DNA of 64,000 nucleotides from Ulva prolifera (taxonomy: Eukaryota; Chlorophyta; Ulvophyceae; Ulvales; Ulvaceae), in assembly GCA_023078555.1 (NCBI GenBank), contig CM041200.1:7231361-7295360 (forward strand), given 5' to 3'. Positions 54,601-64,000 of this stretch are shown one piece after another (position 1 is the stretch's first letter; the number at the start of each line of letters is the position of its first letter). A model generated the notes under the pieces. The model ran no database searches and was not told the DNA's origin. It saw only the letters and a list, made by a program, of their open reading frames with translations. A program made the position numbers and the translations under genes.

Positions 54601-57247
54601 GAGCGCGCTGCTGTGGCTGGGGATCGCAATGGGAAGCCGGGTGTTGCGGTGGTGTACACGCCGACGCTCCATGCATGTGAAGGCGCAGCATGACCCTCAG
54701 CGCCAGCTTGCCAACACTCTGAAGCCTATACGCAAAGTGCGGACCACCTAGTCAGCTGAACTAGCAATGACACGCTTGTGTATCTACAACATACTGATTT
54801 CTAGATCTGGTGTGATTGCGCATTGAATTGCATAAAACAACTGCTCTCTACGCACGAGCTGAAGCGAGAACAGCGTGCACCTGTATGGGATCCTGGGCCT
54901 GACAACAGCCTGCTGCATGTTCATGCACTCAGAGACTGAGATCACACTAAAGCATGGTCCAAGAAATCATGTACGATCATTACTGCAGGCTGCCAGTTTC
55001 TGGAAGCGTGCAACACCACACGCGGCCGGCAACGGCGCAGGTGGTGGTGCTCCACCACCACATAGTCGTGCACATCACGAACTCCGGCTCACCACGAGGG
55101 GCGGAGACAGCAACACATACGGTTCGGTTGCCAGTAATAGTCAAGATGTGCCCCCAGCATTGGCCCTGAATCCGGACTACGAGTACGAACTACCACTACA
55201 CCTGGCCCTATTTGCTTAGGTCCCCTCATCTCTGGTGCTGACCGGACGTACCGAGCCCGGCAGCACGGTCGTTTTTGCGCCGTACACTGTCAGCCCTACG
55301 CACCCTGCTTCCACTTCTACGAACGCCTCAGAGGAGACTCGAGATGACGGACGCACTGCGTTTCCTGGTGTCAGCCTGCATGAAGCTTCGTTAAGCCGCC
55401 GTGAACGGAAAAGCAAGCCGCGTCAATGATAACTACGGTGTTTCTGGGCAGCAAGGTGAATTTCAGCACGACCCGGCCATTCATACGGGCGGCGAAGCAT
55501 CGCTCACTTCCACAGAGTCTCAGCAGCATGGCAGCGGCTCACGAAGTTGGGCAGCAGCAGTTCATCGAGGCACAGGGATCCGGCAGGGGCTTCAGGGTAG
55601 GGGGCTGGCACAGCTGCTGGCGGCAGACGTGAGCCAGCAAGTGCCTGATTCAGGTCCAGGCGCACCAGCAAGGCGGCTGCAGCGGCAGCTGGACAGTTTC
55701 ACTGCCTCTGACCTATTCCTGGGGCGCTTTGAGATGCTTGGGCGCCACTACCGCCGGCGAGGAGGTGCGACCAGATGTGGCGACGCTGTGTCAGTTTTGC
55801 AGTGTATGGCATCGACAGGGTCGACGGTGTAGCTCTCAGATGAACAGCAAACGTTGAGCTTTGCACCGCCAGATGTCATTGTGACAGCAGTACGGACTCT
55901 GGTCTGCGCGGTATGCCAGGACACTTTGCGCAATTGTTGTATTGAGCACTGGCCTGGACTCGGAGCCTGCGAGTCCCAACACATGGGGTGCAGCCAGCGG
56001 TGTTCCATTGCGGTGGCCAGAACACGACCGCTTCACGAATACTCTTCGAACGAATGACAACCTGTGGATTGCAGGGCAGGCGGTTGTCCAGTTTGCACAG
56101 ACCCCGCACGGCCGCTGCGAGTTTGCAGTGAAGTTCTTTCTGGACTGGGAGGCTTTCATCACCGAGGCTGCCTTCCCCCATGTCCGCCGCAGCCTTCCCC
56201 CATGTCCGCCACACTGAGTCCCAGGAGGTCGCAGCTCTGGCGGATGCACCGGACGGGAGCGGGGCTGCGGCGGCGGTGCCGATGTCGGATGCTGTACATG
56301 TTGCGAGTTTCCTGCCGCAGGTGCAGGCGGTGTGCGACGGGCAGGCGGAGGGCCTAGAGGACCCCCGGGGGCGGCCGCTGCCGCAGTGCATTGTGATGGA
56401 GAAGGGGGAGAGCCGGAGGTCGCCATGGCATACTGGGCGCAGCAGCGAAGCATCGTGCACGTGGCGCAGCCGAAGCTGGACGCATGGTCCCTGGGGGTCA
56501 CAGCACTGGAGCTCCTGACCGAAGCGCCCGCGTTTGACCTTTTCGCTCATGGCCGCAGCGCGGTGGGGCAAAACTCTCCTCTCCCTCACAATCACAACTG
56601 CCTCAACAGGCAATCGGTCGCGGCTGCAGGTGTCCATGTCCAGAGTACGGCCTGCAATTGCCGATGACGGGCTACGCCGTGCATTCGTGTGTGCAACAAC
56701 AATGCATATAACACAGGCCATGTATGCCATTCTGTGGAGACTGCGTTGCCATGTGATCGTATTGGCATAGCCACTGAAACCTGCCCCGCCCAAGCCGTTG
56801 TCATGGCACCGCCTGGAATGCATGCAGAGGCGTGGTCAAGGGGAGAACTTCTTCCGCGGGCTTTGCCATTGGTGCCCTCGATGTGATGCTTCAACCGCCG
56901 GATGTAGGTGAGCATGATGCAGCATGATACTCTTCCGGGTTTGGAGCTTCAGGCCTTCAGGATAGTGCGGCTCGGCTGAGCCGGGCAGAGTGCAATTAAC
57001 ACTGAGGCTATCGCTGCAGGTGGTGGCAATGTTAGAGGGGGCCGCGCCGTTGCCGTGGGAGGGGGAGCTGAGCCGCGGCGTGCAGCGCAAGCTCGGGATG
57101 CTCAGACGGCCGGTGCTGCAGCTGCTGCAGCGGGAGCCGGAACGCCGAATCACACTCGAGGCCTTCCACGCCGCATGTGCCCACGCCGCATGTGCCCACG
57201 TGTTTGCCAACAGCACCAGCGCTTCGCAGCCGGATGGCGCTGGCTGA
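51625..57247 (+). pseudogene. Receptor-like kinase, second copy, multiply disrupted
   Basis: Exons align one-to-one with 40188-47146: to 51984, about 52257-52605, 53393-53987, 54282-54313, 54362-54736, 54989 to about 55755, about 56073-56420, a fused remnant of exon 8, and 57020-57247. Lesions: the acceptor of exon 2 reads ACAT instead of ACAG; CCCCC at 53790-53794 where the intact copy has CCCC; TAG at 55217-55219; a frame change near 55395; a 22-bp tandem duplication at about 56170-56213 (CCTTCCCCCATGTCCGCC twice); and a deletion near 56411 that joins KGES of exon 7 to PEVAM of exon 8, removing HRDLKPAN and DFG and shifting frame. The last exon also has a 15-bp in-frame duplication (CAHAACAH). 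The membrane helix exon is intact. Not a functional kinase. Confidence 0.88.
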
Positions 57248-57907
57248 CGGGTTTCAGGCCATACCTGACGCATGGCCACGTGCCAGAACACATGCATGGT
57301 CACCTATGCATGCATGACCAGCATGCAAGACGTACCTTGGAGGTTTTCTGATGGGATGTCACAGAGGCTACAGCAGGATTGGCCCACCCGGGTGCGCCAA
57401 GAAACCAGGTGCGCTAGATGAGGGTGCGCGGACATCTGGAATGCTGGGAATTGCTCAAAATTCAATGTTAGGGCCTGTATACTGACTCAGTAAGAGTGTT
57501 CAGTTGCGAAATGTGTTTTGTTATCAGTTTAGTGCACTCTAGCGCTTGTCAGACCAAACGTGGAGACCTGACGGCGCACCTATTGGCTGCGCGGCATCAT
57601 TGGGTGCGCGGATTATGGGTGAGCTTCCTGTGTCCGTGCCTCGTTCGATATGTAATCAAGCGCAAAGCTGTTCAAAACGTGCACATTGGTGTATGCGAAG
57701 CAGGCGAATGTCAATAATATCGCCACATGACTCGATGTTGATGTGCTGCCTTTAGAGCTGCGCACCGGAGCAGGTGCTCCACCGAGTTAGGTGCGCAACA
57801 AGGCGGTTCGCCAAATTGACGCAAGACCTGCGTTTAGATATCATTCGAGCCCCTATGATGTTATCTGTACATTTGGCCATAGAAGGTGGAAAATATAAAC
57901 GGTGTAG

Positions 57908-59507
57908 GTGCTTGTCGCCTCGATCGCCATGTATGCACAGATAGACTCAGTTCTCCAGTTGTGTGCCTTGCGCCATTTCCGTCAACCATGTGGCACTTGC
58001 AGCCTATACTGCATTTCATTCGTAGAATATGTAGACTGGCGAGGGACGCATCGCTATGCACACATGCTGCGTTTTGAACGATGGTTTTGCCAGCACCCGT
58101 GTCTGTGGGTCGATTACTGGGATGCGGTAGCCAAATAATTTTCATACGCAGTCACATATCTATGCGTGGACGCTGCGTGATTGTCAGCGACATGCAGCTT
58201 GCTTGTGTTCCCTCAGAGCTTTACGTTACTGGCTTAGCCGATCTCGCCACAGTCGTTCACAGCCATACAACACAATATATACATTGCTGCTGGCTTCACA
58301 CTGTCCGGTACACGGAAACTTGTTGTGGAGCTGTCAATGATTGGGGAGCCCTTTGTGCACATGTGCTGGCCATGGGGTGTTGACCCGCGGCCCCTTGTTG
58401 CCACTCTTCGACAATGTGACGCAGGTCACCAGGCAAGCGCAATTGATGTTTTTCCTGAAGGATATAAAGCATGGTTCAGATAATGTCGGCCAACTTGAAT
58501 ACTGCACCGACTGCAATATGTCGTATTTCTCTGGCGACAAAGTCGATTTCTGGCACTTGCGAGGTCCTGGCATGCGGGCAGCCCTCCCTTCGCTCAAGCT
58601 CTGATCGCTTTAATACACATCGCTGCTCATATGATATCATCCTGATAGTCGCCGTTCTTCATACTCGCCAGCTCTTGCATGCTGCAACGGTGCCTGCAAC
58701 TCTCGACACTACGCAAACAATGGACCTTCATCTAGCGCTCTCGCTGTTGACTACGCAACGATTAAGTTCTCTTAGTGCATGGTATGCTCCTCATGCCTGA
58801 TGTAGCGAAGCGCGCCACATACAAGCTCGCGTTGTTGATCAGCGTGTCAGACGATCAGGCCCCCGGGCCTGGCGAAGACCATAGCCTACTTGCTTGTATA
58901 CAAATCATAATCATAGATAGTTTTACAGAGATTACGCTTCAGCGAGTGTGCACGCCTGGAAACGTTATCGTTGGACTTTGTCGAGGGCTGCTGGTGCAGA
59001 GTTTTGCGTCATTGTTTCAGCTCCAGCCGCGAATCCAGCGGTGATGCAAGTCAGTAGTTAGTGATGCTGCAGACACGTGATTCGTTTCTTAGACTTTTAC
59101 GCCAGACGTGTCACACCATGGTCGTCTCAAAGAGTTCCCCATCCAAAGAAGAGCTGTGCTCGAGGAGCAATAGTCATGATTTAGCAATGTCCTGATCTGA
59201 TCAGACACCGATGACTTGAGCAAGGTCCACATATGCAGGCATCAGAAAAAGAGAGCAAGTTGACTTTGAAAGCTTCACAGCCACGGTGACAATAGTCACT
59301 GACGGTCCACCATCGCCTGGTAAGTCGACTGCTGCTCCCATATCTATTTACCTCATCCGATATCTGATGCTGGTGCACTTGGCTGATGTCCTGAATGTCT
59401 GGCGTGGCAAATCCATGAGCTTTCACCATATCAACCACTTGCAGGTCAGCAGCGTCCGCATTGCGAATGATATGGGAGAAGCTTGCTTTCTGTAGCCGCT
59501 CCTTCAA
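57908..59507 (+). other. Possible coding stretches in the 3.8-kb element, left half
   Basis: Plus-strand frames include 57908-58138 (Cys/Trp/Tyr-rich, ending WVDYWDAVAK), 58341-58604 (CTDCNMSYFSGDKVDFWHL), 58775-59044 and about 59240-59495. The last reads GPPSPGKST after VTIVTD, which fits a Walker A (P-loop) pattern G....GKS/T. No homologous copy is available in the window to test conservation, and exon borders are not resolved. It could be fragments of one ATP-binding protein or chance frames. Confidence 0.3.
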
Positions 59508-60136
59508 TTTTCAGCCCATGGTGGCCAAGGCTACTCCATCTGTCCTTGGCTGGTAAGACCCGAGCCCGTTGCATTTGTGCTGAGCCGTTGAGTTGATGCA
59601 ATGTTATTGAACTCTCAGCAACTCTCTTGACTGCAGATCAGTATTGACATTGACTAAGTTTCGATCAGGCTTCATGTTTATATGCTATATGTTTCATTTG
59701 GCATGCAGGAAGACTTGAGATGTGTGTTGATTCATAAGTACCCCATATCGTAGTTGTAGATGTGTGCGATAGATTGGTGATGCCCAACGATTGGACTGGT
59801 ACCATGGCCTGGCCGGTGATTGGTGATTGGGCGGTAGTCGACAGCGACCAGTGTAAATACAACTACCAACTGTACATATGGTAATGCTACTGTATGGATC
59901 ACTGCATTTACAGATGAATTACACTGTTGCATTTGGCTCACCTGCATCGTGCACCCTGATTCACTGCGGCTCACCACGCTGGAGCACCCGGCAAAAAATG
60001 GGGAAGGCAGATACTCAGGGTGAGCAGACGGCAGGTGCGCTTGGACGCACCCAACCGCAAACGAGCCGTACACATGTTCCTTTCACTACGTAGTGTTGGT
60101 ATTTGATATACGAAAACCAAAAGAGCCAGGTGAGCG

Positions 60137-61110
60137 GTATGTCGCGCTCCGTTGCATCAACACAGAGCAATCGCGAATCGAAGCAGGTGAGGCATACGGG
60201 CGCGAAGTCTACAGACACATGGACAGGGCCATATGATGTTGCCTATTTTTCAATACACTCTCAAGGCCAGCGTTCGGGGGGTGCGCGGGGCGCCTAACGA
60301 CGCGGTGATGCGTGCAATATCAAACAACACGGCACACATCAGCGCGGCAATGGCCCCATCTCAAGAAACACGTACTGCTACAGGGGATATATCTTTCGAC
60401 TTCAAACCGAATCGCGATCGTTCGTAAGGACACAGCGGTAACATTGCTCCCTGGTGACGATGTCTTGTACGGCTGGACATTCTGAACGTCGCTCAGAGCT
60501 CATCAAGCAAATCCCAACCGCCCGCGAGAGAGGTATGGCAACTTCTACACAATACTCTCACAAGTATACGATCCGCAATCGGCCGCTTCGGACGTTATCC
60601 AGCCAATTCTGGTGGCATCGCTCTTTCACACATGCAAAGACACAAGCTAGGATCCAACTTGCATACCTAGCATACACTAAAATCGTCGGCGCCAGGAGCT
60701 TCCAAAAAGTCACACTGATGTTTAAGGCGCGTTGCGAGGCAACTCAATGCGCGAGAGGTCTTGCACACAACGCGAACATGGGAAACCTGGTGCAAAGCGT
60801 GGCGGATGCAAGTGCACGCTCGCCCTCAACGCAAAGTCGACCGGCACCCCGGACGCACACAAGCAATCATATTACATTTCTTAACCTCATCGGGGTCGCA
60901 GTTGCATCAGCGGCCTCACCCTTTGGAGCTGGCACGCTAGGCAGTGGAATTGAGGTGGTTGATGGTATCGTTCGTAAATGGACCAAATGGAACCCGATCG
61001 ACATCGGGGCGGTTTCATGCTACACAGAAGAGACATCTGCACAATGTAGACGTGTAATTAGGTCATTTGGAGCTGTATTCGTAAGTTTATGTTTCGAAAT
61101 TCCATCGCGC
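60137..61110 (+). other. Possible coding stretches in the 3.8-kb element, right half
   Basis: ATG 60137 opens MSRSVASTQSNRESKQ followed by a GTGAGG donor-like site. A stretch at about 60260-60427 ends in a GTAAGG donor-like site. The longest frame (60454-61212) contains SQFWWHRSFTHAKTQARIQL, a small hydrophobic segment FLNLIGVAVASAASPFGAG and EVVDGIVRKWTKWNP; it runs into the right terminal repeat, so its true end is earlier. No family recognised. Confidence 0.35.
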
Positions 61111-61164
61111 ACCCACAGTCGCGCACCCCGGGTGCGTGACTTGGCTGTAGGCCCTGTGGTCTGG

Positions 61165-61489
61165 AGGAACAGGATGCTTGAAGGCTGCGACCGCTCGCGA
61201 CATTCGAGATGAGAGTGTAAATGATTCATATTCAGCGTGTATCTGATCGGCGCGCGATTTTGCTTGACATGCCAGCACAAGACTGCAGATGCAATCATTG
61301 AATGCCACAGACACCAGACAAAAGGACACGCCACTCATCCACTCCAATTCGCAGCGCAGCTGGTGCACCCCAACCTTGCATGCCATGCGTACCAATTGGA
61401 GCGAATGCCGCTGGCAAGGCAGGCAATTCAACATCCCCCAACCCATTTTGGTACACACCTAGTGCTATAGCCTAGTAGCTGAGCTACTA
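61165..61489. repeat. Duplicated spacer module E, copy 3, with the CACTA empty site
   Basis: From GGAGGAACAGGATGC to GCTACTAGAACGCGC. Around 61461-61468 GCTATAGC corresponds to the CACTA insertion point (left flank GCTATA, right flank ATAGC). The copy is followed directly by module F. Confidence 0.85.
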
Positions 61490-61891
61490 GAACGCGCGTT
61501 GAATCTGGCAGCATATCCAACAGCATTTCGAGCCCAGCATTGCAGAATGTGCAGCAGCAACCTAGTCAACACACTTCCCAAAGAGTATGACAGCTGGTAG
61601 GGGTGAGCAGCCGGAGACGCCGGTTTTGGTCGCTCTCTCCTTCCGGGTGTATCCTCGTGCAACAGACCTGCACTGTTTTTTTCAAACAATGCGCATGGCT
61701 CGCAAAGCCTAAAAGCTACAGTTACAGAGGAGGCGATGATTGCAGACAAGCACATACTCACTGTCAGTATTCAAAGTAGCATGTAGGCGGTTCACCCTAC
61801 AATGGTGTTGCGATCGGTGCGCCTAGAGCCGGGCCGGCTCTCGAGTACATGCAGTACATGCCACTCTTGGATACGCTCTTCAGCACATGTG
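61490..61891. repeat. Duplicated spacer module F, copy 2, left part
   Basis: Matches 38318-38717 base for base over most of its length, interrupted by the next insertion. Confidence 0.85.
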
Positions 61892-62265
61892 TTACAAGGA
61901 CAAAGCAAGCAAGGCGGGTAGCACCGCGAGCAACAACCGGAGGAACCGCACACCCACGCAACCCGGCACACGCAGCACACATCAGCACACCCACGTATCG
62001 TCAACATCTACGCATGCGCTGGCCACAGCCACACAGCCACACAAGCCCCCACACCCAAACTCCCACACCCCACACCCACAAGCACACCCGCACGGGGCCC
62101 CGCCCCTCAGCCCGGCGCCAGAGCCCCGAAAACACATGCAGCTGAGGCTGCAATTGCAACACACTTTAAACACACCGAGACACCAACAACAGCCCCCCGG
62201 TGGAGGCCCCAGCCTCCCCTACAGGCCTAGCAAACCCTACCCCGCCCAGCACCCACACATGTGTG
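61892..62265 (-). mobile_element. Retroposon insertion (374 bp) with 8-bp target duplication
   Basis: CACATGTG at 61884-61891 recurs at 62266-62273; the uninterrupted site is at about 38709-38717. Read on the minus strand the insert ends in GCTTGCTTTGTCCTTGTAA, the tail shared with 18065-18788 and 49094-50039; its 5' end differs, as expected of 5' truncation. Confidence 0.85.
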
Positions 62266-64000
62266 ACACTGTGTGGGTGATCGTCGATGGTATGTGTGTC
62301 AGCGTGATCTGCCCGCCCCATGGCCACAGCCAGGGCAGGGTTCCGACGGCGAACGGAGGGGGCATGCAGCTCTCCGCAGCCCTTTGGGTGGGCCGTACGG
62401 CGTGACAAAGGCGAGGGCCCGCTCGATCCGCGACGCGTGGCTGGAGCGGACAAACGGTGAGATGCAGGCGGGCCCTCGCCTTTCTCACGCGTTATTTACA
62501 AGTTTACCCGGGCCCTGCTATGCGGTGCCGGGGGGTGCGCTGTGCAAGTCTTCAGAAGCTCAGCTCCCTGTTCTCTGGTTTCTCGATGGTTAGCACTGAG
62601 TTGCAGTGCGAAGACGATGTGCATGCCAGTCCAGGGGGCCACGCAGGTGTCAAATTTGACAGGTTGTGCACAGCCCTTGGCTACGCGAGCTCTGCAGGTA
62701 CCAGAAGCTGCCGCATGTCGCACTTCGATCTGATCAGAGCAGTCTGGGGCAATTGGCAGTGACGGCATGCTCATGCCACAATGATTCAGGTTAGACTTCT
62801 GCAGACCATGTGCATCTTGGCCTCGTACTCGAAGCTGGCGGTGTAATGGCTGACCGCACGCTGACGGGGTAGACAGACGCTGGAGCACGATGCTGGGAAA
62901 AGGATCGATATTAGAGAAGATTAAGCAGTTCTTATTTGTCGACAGAGATATGCAGATGATCTCGTACCGCATGACCGCTTATGCCGCTTAAGCTCATGGT
63001 TGCATCTGCAGCTGCTCACCTCTAGATCTGCCGAACCATTCATGTCTCAGTCCTGCACGGCCTGAAGATTTTATTCAGTACAACAGCTCAGCAGAGGGTG
63101 ATCAGCAGTGTTGCGCTGTGAAGCAGTAGCGATTTGCCCGCGAGCTCGAGCCCGTCCGGGGTACGTTTACCTCCTGATCTCGGATACAACTTACAGCGGC
63201 GTCCTGGAGGCTGCTCTCCGTTTCGAAGTCGTAAGCAAAAAAATTGCAATGCTCCAATTGTACCGCTCGTGCCCCGATACACTGCCGTCAACACATTTCT
63301 CGGCGTCATTGCGACATAGCGCGTCATCATCTGAGCTCAGTGCAGCACGCCAAGTGCTGCAAACACACGTAAACTTCCGGGTTCAGTGTCTTTCAGTAGA
63401 TCTTGTGACGATATGACGCCGGTAGGAGGTGCTCTACGGCGCATCGGCTACTCTCAGGCTGTCGCGCAAGCCGCTCAGAGCTCTGCAGAGCTCACATGTA
63501 TCTCCGAAATAACGCCTGCGGCCCCGTTCCGGAACGAATCGCACACCATCGCACGGCCAAACCACTGCATGATCTTCTGGCAGGCGCTTATTCGCTGCAT
63601 CTGCAGTTAGCGCTGTATTGAATCTGGATTTTTACAACGGCTTGGCCGTGAGGTTGTGGTCCTCAAACAGTGTCCTACCAGTGCAATAAAGAATGACCGT
63701 GCATGTGCATACTAGCCCACCGTTCCACGAAGCAGCTTCTTCGTGAGATATTTATCTTAATATTCGTATTGCATGTTTGTTACTTCACACCGAGTGAACA
63801 GAGTCTGCTGTCATCAAGTGGACTTGTGCAAATCAAATCAATTCGCTGCTACCGATTTTATCTCGGAGTGCCGCAGCTCATGTTGAGGTACCTTTGATCA
63901 AAACCTCTTCTTTGGGTCTTGTACATCGGCATGTGTACTTGAAAAATCCACCAATCCCTCTGGTCAACGGGTTATCTGCTGCTCAGAGAGGCTGTTGCTC
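62266..64000. repeat. Duplicated spacer module F (end) and module G, copy 3
   Basis: 62266-62400 completes module F. 62400-62640 is unique in the window and contains an 18-bp inverted pair (GGCGAGGGCCCGC at about 62410, GCGGGCCCTCGCC at about 62468). 62664-63990 is module G, close to 39379-40090 and to 17669-18060 plus 18801-19060. By analogy a third receptor-kinase copy should begin just beyond the right edge. No gene is recognised here. Confidence 0.75.

Larger units (their letters stand above)
57360..61158. mobile_element. Terminal-inverted-repeat element of about 3.8 kb, superfamily not assigned
   Basis: The left end is CACAGAGGCTACAGC (57360-57374), then CACCCGGGTGCGC. The right end in reverse complement is CACAGGGCCTACAGC (61158-61144), then CACCCGGGGTGCGC. 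The dinucleotide GT precedes the left end and follows the right end (61159-61160). Paralogs at 17350-17370 (GGATGTCTGGAGAAACAGG) and 19760-19785 lack the element. The word GGTGCGC is repeated near both ends. The interior is less GC-rich than its surroundings. Several plus-strand stretches look coding, but no known transposase motif was recognised. Confidence 0.82.

Overview
The window reads as nuclear DNA of a eukaryote, most likely a chlorophyte green alga. Genes are split by introns with GTGYGY-type donors and GCAG acceptors whose phases match exactly. One gene is followed by TGTAA, the usual green-algal polyadenylation signal. Base composition is GC-rich, and CATGCATG words and (GT)n/(CA)n tracts are common. 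I cannot name the species. Nothing looks bacterial.

1-15.9 kb: three tandem copies of one gene family, plus the orphan first exon of a fourth. The one complete member (5581-9709, about 914 aa) joins an N-terminal Skp1/BTB-like segment, a linker, an F-box-like helix pair and a long ribonuclease-inhibitor-type leucine-rich repeat region. Copy 1 runs in from the left edge and is open. Copy 3 has an in-frame stop and no recognisable first exon.

15.9-20.1 kb and 38.3-64 kb: a segmentally duplicated receptor-kinase locus. The intact copy (40188-47146) can be modelled as nine phase-compatible exons: a beta-helix-like ectodomain, one membrane helix and a Ser/Thr kinase with HRDLKPAN and DFG. The second copy (51.6-57.2 kb) has a stop, at least three frameshifting lesions and a deletion of the catalytic core. 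Orphan last exons of the kinase lie at 17.0 and 19.4 kb. Because the spacer DNA exists in two to four paralogous copies, several insertions can be read against an empty site inside the window.

20079-38305: an 18.2-kb CACTA (EnSpm) DNA transposon with 20-bp CACTA...TAGTG terminal inverted repeats. It carries a Tnp2-like transposase, a second gene ending in a Ulp1-type (C48) cysteine protease with His, Asp and Cys on three exons, a divergently transcribed TnpA-like coiled-coil gene, a fourth unrecognised gene with a G-rich repeat, TCCG-rich subterminal repeats, and two arrays of a perfect palindrome. 57360-61158 is a second, shorter inverted-repeat element of unassigned family, again with empty sites in the paralogs. 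Several 5'-truncated retroposons with 8-13-bp target duplications and a shared ...TTGTAA 3' end pepper the spacer, some stacked in one small target.

No ordinary tRNA, rRNA, CRISPR array or prokaryotic operon was found.
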